Positions 51,768 to 60,652 of a stretch of 64,000 nt of DNA are shown here, in pieces. The position numbers were made by a program, and so were the translations under genes. Source of the stretch: Deltaproteobacteria bacterium (lineage in GTDB: Bacteria > Desulfobacterota > Desulfobacteria > Desulfobacterales > SURF-15). The stretch spans positions 24,303 to 88,302 of the forward strand of contig JAFDFZ010000003.1 of assembly GCA_019309565.1 (NCBI GenBank), written 5' to 3'. Within the stretch, counting starts at the first letter, position 1, and every line of letters starts with the position of its first letter. The notes under the pieces are model-generated. The model was not told where the DNA came from. It searched no databases and was given only the letters and a program-made list of their open reading frames with translations.

Positions 51768-53030
51768 ATGGAATGGATCAGCGAGCCGGAAAGAAAAACG
51801 CCGGTTGTAGCAGAGGTTGATGTGCTGGTGTGCGGAGGTGGAATCGCCGGTGTTGCAGCAGCCGTTTGTGCCGCAAGACAGGGTGTTGATGTTATGCTTC
51901 TTGAAAAATACGGGTTTTTGGGAGGCCTGGTAACCACCTCGCTGGTTATCACCACTACGCCCTTGAACAACGGCATTAACCTTGAGTTTGAAAGGAGGCT
52001 CAAAGAAAAATCCGTATATGCTCCTTGTAGATATTCCGATGAGATCACAAAACCATTGCATCTTCATGCCATTGATCCCGAGATACTGAAATATGAACTG
52101 GTCAATATGCTTAGGGAGTCGGGCGTTGATATACTTTTGCATACATATATTGTGAGTACCATAAAAGAGGACAATCGACTCAATGGCATCATCATGGAAA
52201 ACAAGGCTGGACGGCAGGCGGTGTGGGCCCGAATGGTAGTTGACGCAACCGGCGATGCCGATGTGGCTGCCCTGGCCGGAGCCCCTTTTCGATTGGTCAA
52301 GAAACCCATGACCATGATGTTTAACATGGTGGGAGTCGATGTGGCCAGGGCCATGAACGCGATGGGTAACTGGGGCGGGATCAGGAAACTGGTAAAGGAA
52401 GGAATCGAGAGAAAGGAACTTGAATTCGATCTGGGTATTTATCCTGAGTTCGGCGCCCCTGGAGTGTATGCCGAGCAGCTTGTCTATAAAGATGAGGTCA
52501 ACGTGTGGTCCGGCAACCTTATGGGCATGAACGGTGTTGACCCCAGGGATCTGACACAGGCGGAAATCACCACCCGTGAGCACGCAATGCGGATGGCGAT
52601 CTTTTTAAAAAACAAAGTCCCTGGATTTGAAAACGCAAGAATCGAATATACTTCAACTCAGGTGGGGGTGCGTGCAACCCGGCAAATCATCGGAGAGGCG
52701 TCACCCACCATGGATGAGGTAAAGAACATCCGGTTTGAGGATACGGTGGCCAAACCGTATGCCAGGAACGAGATGCGGTTGCCCTACGGCTCTATTTTGC
52801 CCCAGAACGTGGAGAACCTTCTTGCGGCGGGCAGGTGCATTTCTGCTGATGAAGAAGCCATGGGACAGCTTCGGCTCATTCCGGTCTGCTCGGCCACGGG
52901 CCAGGCCGCAGGTACGGCAGCAGCGCTTTCCTTGAAAAAGGGTGTGGCACCCAGAGAGCTGGATGTTTTATCATTACAGGAAGTGTTGATGGAGCAGGGA
53001 ATGGAGCTTGGCCTGGGGGTGAAAATGTGA
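51768..53030 (+). CDS. FAD-dependent oxidoreductase (FAD_oxidored family)
   Basis: 420 residues, ribosome site AAAGGAGGTAGCA. N-terminal FAD-binding VDVLVCGGGIAGVAAAVCAA and EKYGFLGGLVTTS; a central VVDATGDADVAALAGAPF motif and a C-terminal NLLAAGRCISADEEAMGQLR FAD loop. These are hallmarks of the family PF12831-type dehydrogenases. It oxidises an unknown compound. It follows the importer genes and precedes an enoyl-CoA hydratase gene, so it belongs to the same catabolic set. Confidence 0.85.
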   Translation: MEWISEPERKTPVVAEVDVLVCGGGIAGVAAAVCAARQGVDVMLLEKYGFLGGLVTTSLVITTTPLNNGINLEFERRLKEKSVYAPCRYSDEITKPLHLHAIDPEILKYELVNMLRESGVDILLHTYIVSTIKEDNRLNGIIMENKAGRQAVWARMVVDATGDADVAALAGAPFRLVKKPMTMMFNMVGVDVARAMNAMGNWGGIRKLVKEGIERKELEFDLGIYPEFGAPGVYAEQLVYKDEVNVWSGNLMGMNGVDPRDLTQAEITTREHAMRMAIFLKNKVPGFENARIEYTSTQVGVRATRQIIGEASPTMDEVKNIRFEDTVAKPYARNEMRLPYGSILPQNVENLLAAGRCISADEEAMGQLRLIPVCSATGQAAGTAAALSLKKGVAPRELDVLSLQEVLMEQGMELGLGVKM

Positions 53031-53105
53031 AAAGTCCCTCAGGAAACACAGCAAGACGGTTTACTTTCCGATAATCGTCTAAAACAAAAGGAGGCCACAC
53101 ATAGA

Positions 53106-53855
53106 ATGGAGCCGGTAATTCTGGAAAAAAAGCAACCCCTGGCATTAATAACCTTAAACCGACCGGAAAAGTTAAACGCCATCAATCATGAAGCTGCCAC
53201 CCGGTTGATCGAAATTACCACAGATGTTGAAAACGACGATACCATCCGGGTAGTGATCATAACGGGCTCGGGAGGGCGGGCCTTCTCTTCGGGCTCCGAC
53301 ATAACAGAGCTTCGAGGCATCTCCGGCATGGAGCTTCGGCAGCGAATCGAATCCCCTCTGTTTGTAAGAAAACTCAGCAAACCTGTGATTGCAATGATTC
53401 GTGGCTATGCCCTGGGCGGTGGTCTGGAGCTTGCGCTTGCCTGCGATATTCGCATCGCATCGGAAAACGCACAGTTCGGGTTGCCAGAAACAGGTCTCGG
53501 CTGGCTTCCAGGAGGCGGGGGCACCCAGTTTCTTCCGCGTCTTGTAGGCGAAGGGATGGCCATGAAAATGATTCTTTCAGGAAGGTTCCTTTCGGCTGCC
53601 GAAGCAAAGCAGGTGGGCCTTGTTGAAGATGTAGTTCCGGATGATCGGCTGGAAGCAGAAACCGAAAAGCTTGCCACCGAAATCGCCAAAAGACCCTTGC
53701 ACGTGTTAAGATTCGCAAAGGAGGCCATACGGGCTTCTTTTGAAATAGACGATCAGGCAAGGTTAAACCATGAATCGGCTCTAAACGCCATCTGCTTCGA
53801 GCTGTTAGAACATGAAAAGCCGGATTTAGACAGGACAAAACCTCCTTTTGCATAA
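53106..53855 (+). CDS. Enoyl-CoA hydratase/isomerase family protein
   Basis: 249 residues, ribosome site AAAGGAGGCCACACATAG. Crotonase fold: LITLNRPEKLNAINHEA, the oxyanion-hole stretches GRAFSSGSDITEL and RGYALGGGLELALACDIRIA, and ETGLGWLPGGGGTQFLPRLV. The first catalytic Glu of typical hydratases lies in the ELALACD/LPETGLGW region: residues PETGLG fit, while the second Glu position reads LPGGGG, so isomerase or decarboxylase variants are possible. Probable step in acyl-CoA catabolism after CoA-transferase activation. Confidence 0.87.
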   Translation: MEPVILEKKQPLALITLNRPEKLNAINHEAATRLIEITTDVENDDTIRVVIITGSGGRAFSSGSDITELRGISGMELRQRIESPLFVRKLSKPVIAMIRGYALGGGLELALACDIRIASENAQFGLPETGLGWLPGGGGTQFLPRLVGEGMAMKMILSGRFLSAAEAKQVGLVEDVVPDDRLEAETEKLATEIAKRPLHVLRFAKEAIRASFEIDDQARLNHESALNAICFELLEHEKPDLDRTKPPFA

Positions 53856-53912
53856 ATAAGCAGAGAAACCGTAACCCGAGCAGATGGATGTTTTTTAAAG
53901 CAGCACAGGGAA

Positions 53913-54374
53913 TCAGCCGTCCGCCGGCACACGTCGTTTCATCATCAGCCTTTGATATCCGCTCTGTACTACGGTGTCGTTTTGGTTCAGGACTTCAGTA
54001 AAAAAGGTCACGATTCCACGGTCCGGCTTGGACTTGCTCGCTCTCGCCTCTGTAACCCTGACCCTGACACGAATGGTGTCATTAAAGAACAGGGGCGCTT
54101 TAAACTGCCAGGAATCGATTGCAAGAAAGGCAATCGCGGTTCCTTCGAGTATGCCCAGGCGAAAAAGCAGACCATGTGAGATGGAAAGCCCCAACAGGCC
54201 GTGTACCAGCCTTTGACCGAATTGGCTGTGCTTCATGTATTCTTTGTTGGTATGCAGCTGGTTGTAGTCCCCGGTCATGGCTGCGAACATGACAACATCG
54301 GTTTCTGTGATGGTCCGGCCGGGTGTAACAAACACATCATCCACGCTGAATTCATCGAAATACTTTCCTTGCAT
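53913..54374 (-). CDS. MaoC-like acyl dehydratase
   Basis: 153 residues, ribosome site AAAGGAGCGAGGATGCC. Hot-dog fold with the hydratase-2 catalytic pair in DYNQLHTN (Asp and His) and QRLVHGLLGLSISHGLL. Likely hydrates or dehydrates an enoyl/hydroxyacyl-CoA in the same pathway as the adjacent crotonase. Convergent with it, and 27 bases downstream of the large flavoprotein gene on the minus strand. Confidence 0.87.
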   Translation of the reverse strand: MQGKYFDEFSVDDVFVTPGRTITETDVVMFAAMTGDYNQLHTNKEYMKHSQFGQRLVHGLLGLSISHGLLFRLGILEGTAIAFLAIDSWQFKAPLFFNDTIRVRVRVTEARASKSKPDRGIVTFFTEVLNQNDTVVQSGYQRLMMKRRVPADG

Positions 54375-54401
54375 GGCATCCTCGCTCCTTTAAGTGATGG
54401 C

Positions 54402-56411
54402 CTACCGTACTATTTCATCCCTCATATATTTGTTCCAGACATTTTCAAACCAGATATCTTCATCGGGAATCGGTCTGATGTCAACCCACTGTTTCATGAC
54501 CCTTGAATCTTCGTTGAGCCAGATTTCCAGGATCTTGCGGTTTACAAACGCGTTGTCTTCATTCAATGAGAACGTCCAGTGGTCGCTCATCTCTTTATTC
54601 GGTTTTTTACCTTGCGGGTCCATCACCAGATAAGAACCGCGACTCTTACCTCCCTTTTCCAGATACTCACCGATCGCTTCCAGATACAGGGCGTGGGTCA
54701 AACAAAGATCCAGATTTTTGAAAGCAGCGGGTAAATCCTGAGCCGTTGAAATTTTCATTTCGCTCTTTAACCGCAAATATAATGACCATGCTGCGGGGAT
54801 GGCCTCCATGACATCTTCAGGGTTTCGGATATGTGCACCACAGGCAGACATCCTGTTCTGAATCTCCTCTCTTGTGGTCATAAGAAAATGAGGATCTGCA
54901 CCTGATGGATCGATGACTTTATGGGCAAATTCAAGCTTCTTCTTTATCTGCTCCTCAACAAGGCCCGTGAATTGCCCATCTTCCATGGGAGCTTGAGAAT
55001 ATCTTTTCGAAATGAACAGTGCGGCCCTCATGCTGCCGACCTGCCCTGAGTTGAGCGCACTGCCGCCGGGCCGGTAGACGCCGTGGGTTCCGTTTACCTC
55101 TCCCACCGGAAATAGATGCTTGATATTCGACTCCCACCAGAGATTTCCCTTAAGTCCTCCGTTGTTGTGCTGTGCGCATACGGCGATCTCCAGATACTGC
55201 TTTGTAATATCAATGCCGTTTTCCCGATAAACGTCGATGGCAGGCTGATTCATCCTGACCAGCCTTTCGATGGGTGTGGGCAGCAAGGCGTGCGATGCTT
55301 CCAGGTACTCCCGTGCCTCCGGGCTCAACAGATTAAAAGAGAAGTCTTCAAGAATACCTGCGCCGCTTGGGTTTTTTTGATAATCAAGAAAAACTCTCCT
55401 GCCCTTTATGACGGTTTCCTGGTAAACCAGAATATCGATAAGAGATGATCCGTAATCATATGCTTTCTTGGGATCGAAGGGCCACTGGTAGCCTTTAAGA
55501 AACGTGGCGGTGGCAAGTTTTCCCATATCCGGGAAATATGAGTTTAAGAACTCCTTTTCGTCCTTTCCGGCCCGATCGGTGGACACATATCTGGGAATCA
55601 CCTGCTGATAGGTGCCGGAAAGGTTCCACCTGAATTTGACCGAAGCAAGCCCGTACTGGGATTCCGTTAGGTTATTGCCAACGGCTCCGATCTCGTAAGC
55701 CATTCCGCTTGAGCCAAGCTGGCTTTCCGGGTATACAGAGGTTCTGTAAATACCAGCCGGCCCACCGGTTCCAAGCACAACGTTTACGGCGTTAAACACA
55801 ACAAAACCGAAACGATCCGAAACTAACCGCTCAAGATCAAGTGCTATGGCACCGATCACATGAGTATCGGCGCCTCTTTTGCATACCAAAAGAGAGATGA
55901 CCTCATGGCGATCGAAAACCGCAATTTCCTTCTTTTTAACAGACTGGGCCAGCGCGCGAAACATGAGCTGAGCGGTAAGTGGGCCTGCTGAAGTGGCCCG
56001 CTGACGCGGGTCGTGATCCGTCTTGTAACCCACATAACCGCCGTACCGGTCATAAGGAAACGGCACCCCCAGTTGAACGAGATGGAAGAACGCCTTCATG
56101 GAATTCTGGGCCTCGCACAGCGCTATATCCCCATGCATACAGCCGCCTCCATACAGGTCATTTGCCATCTCAACAGGGCAATCAGCAAGCTTGCCTGAAA
56201 GAGACAGCTTGTAGTAGGTTTGTTTATCGGCTCCCGTGTTGGCCGAAGTACCACCACCCCATCTATCCGTTACAATGGCGATATCCGATTGTCCATTCTC
56301 GAACAGGTTCACTGCCGCATTTAAAGATGCCGCCCCGCTGCCTATGATCAGCGTGTTAAGGGAATAAAGCGGCATTGAGATATCATTAATGGTTATTTCA
56401 GCTTTTTTCAT
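54402..56411 (-). CDS. FAD-dependent flavoprotein of the fumarate reductase/succinate dehydrogenase superfamily
   Basis: 669 residues. FAD-binding NTLIIGSGAASLNAAVNLFE, WGGGTSANTGADKQTYYKLS, VLGTGGPAGIYRTSVYPESQ and the C-terminal FPVGEVNGTHGVYRPGGSAL loop, typical of the FrdA/AprA-type superfamily. No Fe-S partner gene adjoins it. Substrate unknown. Ribosome site is weak (AGGAAAAGAGG a few bases upstream). It is transcribed with the MaoC gene. Confidence 0.82.
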   Translation of the reverse strand: MKKAEITINDISMPLYSLNTLIIGSGAASLNAAVNLFENGQSDIAIVTDRWGGGTSANTGADKQTYYKLSLSGKLADCPVEMANDLYGGGCMHGDIALCEAQNSMKAFFHLVQLGVPFPYDRYGGYVGYKTDHDPRQRATSAGPLTAQLMFRALAQSVKKKEIAVFDRHEVISLLVCKRGADTHVIGAIALDLERLVSDRFGFVVFNAVNVVLGTGGPAGIYRTSVYPESQLGSSGMAYEIGAVGNNLTESQYGLASVKFRWNLSGTYQQVIPRYVSTDRAGKDEKEFLNSYFPDMGKLATATFLKGYQWPFDPKKAYDYGSSLIDILVYQETVIKGRRVFLDYQKNPSGAGILEDFSFNLLSPEAREYLEASHALLPTPIERLVRMNQPAIDVYRENGIDITKQYLEIAVCAQHNNGGLKGNLWWESNIKHLFPVGEVNGTHGVYRPGGSALNSGQVGSMRAALFISKRYSQAPMEDGQFTGLVEEQIKKKLEFAHKVIDPSGADPHFLMTTREEIQNRMSACGAHIRNPEDVMEAIPAAWSLYLRLKSEMKISTAQDLPAAFKNLDLCLTHALYLEAIGEYLEKGGKSRGSYLVMDPQGKKPNKEMSDHWTFSLNEDNAFVNRKILEIWLNEDSRVMKQWVDIRPIPDEDIWFENVWNKYMRDEIVR

Positions 56412-56448
56412 CGTAAACCTCTTTTCCTATGCTGCTTATTTCACAAAG

Positions 56449-56515
56449 TAAACTACGTACCGGCTTTAAGCCGGTAGCTTTAGGGGTCAAGGGGCCGAGG
56501 ATTCAAGGGGCCAAG
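56449..56515 (+). repeat. Hairpin element H3
   Basis: TACCGGC-TTTAA-GCCGGTA is a perfect 7-bp stem followed by GCTTTAGGGG. Preceded by TAAACTACG. Related to H2 (50667-50731) over about 65 bases. Further GGATTCAAGG-type inverted copies follow to about 56580. Confidence 0.6.
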
Positions 56516-56591
56516 TGCAAAAGCCTTACAAAGAATTTCCTTGAACCCTTGAGCCCTCGAATCCTTGGAACCTTTGGGGATACTAAAAATT

Positions 56592-56736
56592 AAACTGAAG
56601 TCTTCGCCAAACCCCGTTGTTGAATTACAACTCTTGTCGGAAACCTGTAAGTTGAGTTTAATTGTATGTTAGGGACATTTTGCCATGTTTTTTCTGCAAC
56701 TACGGGGTAAAGGCGAGGGTTTTTCTCACATTCCCC
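56592..56736 (-). repeat. ~145-bp interspersed repeat, copy R3
   Basis: Core 56609-56711 (AAACCCCGTTGTTG to GCAACTACGGGGTAAA) is the same orientation as R2 and reverse to R1, with flanking homology to R2 on both sides. It lies in the 637-base gap 56412-57048. A minus-strand hydrophobic frame crosses it (see rejected). The rest of the gap shows nothing else. Confidence 0.7.
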
Positions 56737-57048
56737 GATGGTGACAATAAAGAAAGTCAGGCCGATAACGAACTGAAGGACAAGTAAAACCGGCAGTATG
56801 AATTCAAAGACTTGAGCCATCGTTCCATTCCCAGAAATGTTTTAAACGATCATAGAGAAGCAAACCACAAGTGTCAATCGGTCGATGACGCCCTTTGCAG
56901 CAATTATTGGCGAATTTTAATAATTTGCATCTTAAACCGAAATTGCTGGCTGCATTGCTATTTCCTTGAGATTTGGATATATTGTGATTATGATGCAAGT
57001 AATAGGTGAGACCCGTTTGGCCGGAAATTATCGATTAAAGGATAGCCT

Positions 57049-58416
57049 ATGGATAACTCTGAAACCAGCTTTAAGTTGTTGCTTGTTGATGACGAACCGG
57101 GTGTTCTTTCCTCCCTGAGAAGAATTTTTTTAGACGATAACTATGATCTTTACATGGCCAAAAACGGGCAGGAGGCCCTATCCAAGGCGGAAAACAGCCC
57201 ATTTGACGCCGCATTGATCGATTTAAAAATGCCCGGCATGGATGGTATAACCCTTCTTGCTAAACTCAAAAGGATGATTCCCGGCATAAAAACCATGATC
57301 ATCACCGGCCACGGGAGGATAGAGGATGCAGTGCGGGCTATGCAGGAAGGGGCCGAGGATTTTATTGAAAAACCGTTTACCCCTGCGGCCATTCGTAAAC
57401 GCGTCCATCAGTTCTATCGGATCTGGGCACTTGAAGCCGAAAACAGGATGCTAAAAGAGGATCTTGTCTTCAGGTTCGGCGCCTACCAGCTGGTGGGCCA
57501 ATCCAGCGCCATGCAAACCCTTAAAGAACAGCTCCTTAAGGCTGCCCCGTCGGATGAACCTGTTCTCATCCTGGGAGAAACCGGTACCGGAAAAGAGCTT
57601 GTGGCAAGGGCCATCCACCAGTACAGCCGGCGATCGACCCGTCCATTCGTCCCTGTGGATTGTGCCTCTATCAGTGAAACGGTTATTGAAAGCGAGCTTT
57701 TCGGTCATGTGAAAGGGGCGTTTACAGGCGCCCACATTGCTTCCATCGGTCTGATCCGCTCGGCAGATAGAGGCACCCTGTTTCTGGATGAAATAGGTGA
57801 GCTGAGTCTGACTATGCAGGGAAAGCTCCTGAGAACCCTCCAGGAACGTGAGGTACGGCCTGTGGGCAGTGTGAAAACTTTTCCCGTGGATATTCGAATC
57901 GTAGCCGCCACAAACCGGAACCTGAAACAGGACGTCATTGATAAGAGATTTCGAAACGACCTGTACTTTAGGTTGAATGTGATTGTGCTGAAAGTGCCGC
58001 CTCTTCGAGACCGCAGAGAGGACATACCTCTTATTGTCCGATACTTTATAAAGCGCTTTCGATCCGAGCACTCACATGCAAAAGAAATCTCGAGGAAGGC
58101 GCTGGAATGCCTCCAGGCCTTTGACTGGCCTGGAAATGTTCGGGAGCTTGAAAATACCATCCGAAGCGCTATGGCCATGGCCTCTGGAGATTTAATCACA
58201 CCTGAAGATCTGCCACCATATATTTCCGGCAAAGCTCAAGGCACCTCCTCCAGGGCCCCGGCTCCGACGGATGACAGCCTTGCCAGCTATGAGAAGATGG
58301 CACTGGTTAATGCCCTGGCCAAGAGCAACGGCAACCGAAAGCATGCAGCCCGAATCCTGGGGATCGGAGAGGCCACCCTCTACCGTAAGATAAAAAGATA
58401 CGGGCTGGGTAACTGA
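57049..58416 (+). CDS. NtrC-family response regulator
   Basis: 455 residues, ribosome site AAAGGATAGCCT. Receiver domain 1-125 with acidic pair LLVDDEPG, phospho-acceptor Asp ~58 in ALIDLKMPGMDG and Lys in IEKPFTP. AAA+ domain ~150-385 with GETGTGKELVARAI, intact GAFTGA near 223 and GTLFLDEIGEL. C-terminal Fis helix-turn-helix (RKHAARILGIGEATLYRKIK). A sigma-54 promoter lies downstream, before the kinase operon, and is a likely target. Confidence 0.93.
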   Translation: MDNSETSFKLLLVDDEPGVLSSLRRIFLDDNYDLYMAKNGQEALSKAENSPFDAALIDLKMPGMDGITLLAKLKRMIPGIKTMIITGHGRIEDAVRAMQEGAEDFIEKPFTPAAIRKRVHQFYRIWALEAENRMLKEDLVFRFGAYQLVGQSSAMQTLKEQLLKAAPSDEPVLILGETGTGKELVARAIHQYSRRSTRPFVPVDCASISETVIESELFGHVKGAFTGAHIASIGLIRSADRGTLFLDEIGELSLTMQGKLLRTLQEREVRPVGSVKTFPVDIRIVAATNRNLKQDVIDKRFRNDLYFRLNVIVLKVPPLRDRREDIPLIVRYFIKRFRSEHSHAKEISRKALECLQAFDWPGNVRELENTIRSAMAMASGDLITPEDLPPYISGKAQGTSSRAPAPTDDSLASYEKMALVNALAKSNGNRKHAARILGIGEATLYRKIKRYGLGN

Positions 58417-58605
58417 TGATGAATCCCGGCTTTTAACTCATCCGCTGCTTTCTTGTCTTAAACAAGAAATATTCTATCATACTAATAGTCCATACAGATT
58501 GCCTCTCATTTTGATAGTTATCGACTGAATCAAAGAAACTTTTAAGAACTAAATAAGTATTTGAAAATACAATATATATTCAAAAATCTCAGCACCTTGC
58601 TGTGT

Positions 58606-58621
58606 TGGTAAACAATTTGCT
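58606..58621 (+). promoter_or_regulatory. Sigma-54 promoter for the kinase operon
   Basis: TGGTAAACAATTTGCT: GG and GC ten bases apart and TGG/TTGCT cores match the -24/-12 consensus. Transcription would start near 58632, about 83 bases before the ATG at 58715. The flanking 298-base gap otherwise shows nothing else. Confidence 0.65.
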
Positions 58622-58714
58622 CTTAAAGAGGCTGCTTCTGGAAAACGCCGGGGGATAAGCCCGAAGCTAGTCTATGAGATAAAAAAAACTCAGAGTTCAT
58701 AAGGAAAAATACAA

Positions 58715-59680
58715 ATGGATAGTACGCACCGGGAAGGACTCGAGCAGGGAGTCGAAAAACGAACCATGCAGCTTAAGAAAGAGCAGCAGGCACTCATTGA
58801 CAGAGCGATGGATGCGGGAAGAGCCCAGATGGCCTCGATGGTGCTTCACAATATCGGCAATGCCATTACCCCTCTGAGTGTCCAACTGGAAACTTATTTG
58901 AAAGACAGAACCCTCCAGGAAATAACGGATTATCTATCCAAATGCTACAAAGAAATATCTTCCTATTTCAACAAAGCCGGCAGTTCAGGGCAGCCAGACA
59001 CGAGGATAAAAGAGGTGCTGTCTTTGATGGACAGCCTGATCAAGTCACTGGACCATTTTAACAAAGAACGCAAAGAGAGGCTTAAAAAGAACAAACAGGC
59101 GGTGGACCATATCTCTGAGATCCTTAAAATGCAATCCTCTTACCAGAACAGTTATGAAATTGTGGCATCGGTGAATCTTAACCATCTGATTCAGGAGGCG
59201 GTTCGAATTCAGTTGCAGGCACTGACCAGACGCGGAATTAAAATCCAGATGAGTCTTGCAAAAGATCTACCGAACATTGAGATCGTCAGGGGCGGCCTGA
59301 TGCAGGTTGTGCTCAACATCCTCAAAAACGCTTACGAAGCCATTGATGCACAGGAGGGCTTAAGGGAAAAGAAGATTCTTCTTAAAACTTTCGCTGCAAA
59401 CGGCCTTGTAGGATTCCAGGTGACCGATTCCGGTAAGGGCATCGAGCCTGATCAGTTACATAAAATGGTTGAATACGGAGTGTCCGAAAAGGGTTCAAGC
59501 GGCTTTGGTCTGTACTTTTGCAAGAGGTTTATAGAATCAAATGATGGAAAATTTCAGATCACAAGCGACGGTATTGGCAAAGGAGCCACGGTAACCGTGA
59601 TTCTTCCGGTAACCGGCCAAAATGAGAGGGGCAAACCTGTTCGAAGGCGGGCTATGAGTAAAATTAGTAAACCCCGTTAG
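58715..59680 (+). CDS. Soluble sensor histidine kinase, C-terminus altered by repeat element P2
   Basis: 321 residues. An N-terminal coiled region leads to a histidine-phosphotransfer helix with MASMVLHNIGNAITPL (His46), then a long charged helix, and an ATPase domain with N-box NILKNAYEAID, G1 DSGKGIEPDQ and SSGFGLYFCKRF. No membrane segment or known sensor domain is seen. The last codons and the TAG stop (S-K-P-R-stop) lie in element P2. Directly after P2 the same reading phase resumes with EDKNRILVVDDD, a receiver N-terminus. So this was probably a hybrid kinase, or directly joined to a receiver gene, before the element inserted. Confidence 0.8.
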   Translation: MDSTHREGLEQGVEKRTMQLKKEQQALIDRAMDAGRAQMASMVLHNIGNAITPLSVQLETYLKDRTLQEITDYLSKCYKEISSYFNKAGSSGQPDTRIKEVLSLMDSLIKSLDHFNKERKERLKKNKQAVDHISEILKMQSSYQNSYEIVASVNLNHLIQEAVRIQLQALTRRGIKIQMSLAKDLPNIEIVRGGLMQVVLNILKNAYEAIDAQEGLREKKILLKTFAANGLVGFQVTDSGKGIEPDQLHKMVEYGVSEKGSSGFGLYFCKRFIESNDGKFQITSDGIGKGATVTVILPVTGQNERGKPVRRRAMSKISKPR

Positions 59681-59779
59681 AGAACGATGTTCTCTAACGA
59701 CTATAGATGGTGGCATTAAACCACCATCTATAAGGAATTATCTATACAACCGACAGGAGTCGGTGGCTTTCTCTAACGG
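59666..59779 (+). repeat. 114-bp structured element, copy P2
   Basis: Differs from P1 (50551-50664) at one base only (G for A in the GTCG(A/G)TGG segment). Same three hairpins. It provides the stop codon of the kinase gene and separates it from the receiver gene. The right end lacks the GGTAAA that follows P1. Confidence 0.85.
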
Positions 59780-59802
59780 AAGATAAAAATCGGATTCTGG
59801 TT

Positions 59803-60630
59803 GTGGACGATGATTACGGAGTGCGGAAGGCGTTTAAGAAAATTTTCATACCCGGCAATAAGATAAAAGCGATCGAAAAAGCAGTCGAGATTTTCGATGG
59901 CAAGGCCTCACGACCCCGTGCCTCCAAGATCGATTTTGAACTGGTTGAAGCTGAAAAAGGAGATGTGGGGCTTAAATATGTGGAAAAGGCCATAAAGCAG
60001 GGAGAGCCTTTTGACGTTGCCTTCATCGACCTTCGTATGCCAGGGTTGGACGGTATTCAAACGGCCAAACACCTGCTTGAGATGGACGATAAGGTTCTGA
60101 TTACTATTATCACCGGCTTTGCCGGGCCCGACACACCAAAGAAGGTTTTCGAGGAGACCGGCCGGGAAGATATCCTGTTGGTTCCCAAACCGTTTCAGCC
60201 GGCCGATATCCGGAAGATTGCCTTGTATGCCAGGATTCTACGAAAATTTGACCATGCAATTGAAAAATACAGGATTGTACCTGAAGCCGGCTCCAAAGGA
60301 TTAAAAAAAAGATTATCCCGCGCCCAGGGTGCGATTGGGCTCATATCATCTGTCTCCAATACTCCTAGTATAGAATCAACGGATTCTGAGAAGGCACCAT
60401 GCAACCGAGCCCGTATTGATCTTCCTGATAAGAGCCATGTGTATGTGTATGGTGCAGGTAACGGGTTTGCATATGAGAGCACCGGGCCCGATGCTGTTGC
60501 AGTCTGCCCATACTGTGAGCTGGGTGTTGGCTTGAGGATACCGAGAAAGAAATGGATGCGTGTCATACCCGGCTCCCGTTATTATCTCTGTAACAGGTGT
60601 GGTCAAAAATTTTTGAAAATTATCCATTAG
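59803..60630 (+). CDS. Receiver-domain protein with C-terminal zinc ribbon, start uncertain
   Basis: 275 residues if started at the GTG at 59803; upstream, in frame, the sequence reads EDKNRILVVDDDYG, a genuine receiver start, so the native N-terminus was cut off by P2. No ribosome site precedes the GTG. Receiver features: VDDD acidic cluster, phospho-acceptor in FIDLRMPGLDG, Lys in VPKPFQP. A 40-residue insertion (residues ~20-60) lengthens the domain, also seen in the next gene's receiver. C-terminal VCPYCELG...YLCNRCGQ is a CxxC...CxxC zinc ribbon, possibly a nucleic-acid or protein contact site. Confidence 0.75.
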   Translation: MDDDYGVRKAFKKIFIPGNKIKAIEKAVEIFDGKASRPRASKIDFELVEAEKGDVGLKYVEKAIKQGEPFDVAFIDLRMPGLDGIQTAKHLLEMDDKVLITIITGFAGPDTPKKVFEETGREDILLVPKPFQPADIRKIALYARILRKFDHAIEKYRIVPEAGSKGLKKRLSRAQGAIGLISSVSNTPSIESTDSEKAPCNRARIDLPDKSHVYVYGAGNGFAYESTGPDAVAVCPYCELGVGLRIPRKKWMRVIPGSRYYLCNRCGQKFLKIIH

Positions 60631-60652
60631 GTGCGTGAAAAGGAGGCCATGT

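Noticed and set aside
56590..56820. Minus-strand 76-residue frame starting MAQVFEFILPVLLVLQF
   Set aside because: The hydrophobic start is protein-like and a weak ribosome site exists, but about two thirds of the frame runs through repeat R3, whose other copies do not encode the same protein. Kept only as a note.
59640..59680. Kinase C-terminal residues SKPR taken as native
   Set aside because: They are encoded by the repeat element P2, so they cannot be treated as family sequence.
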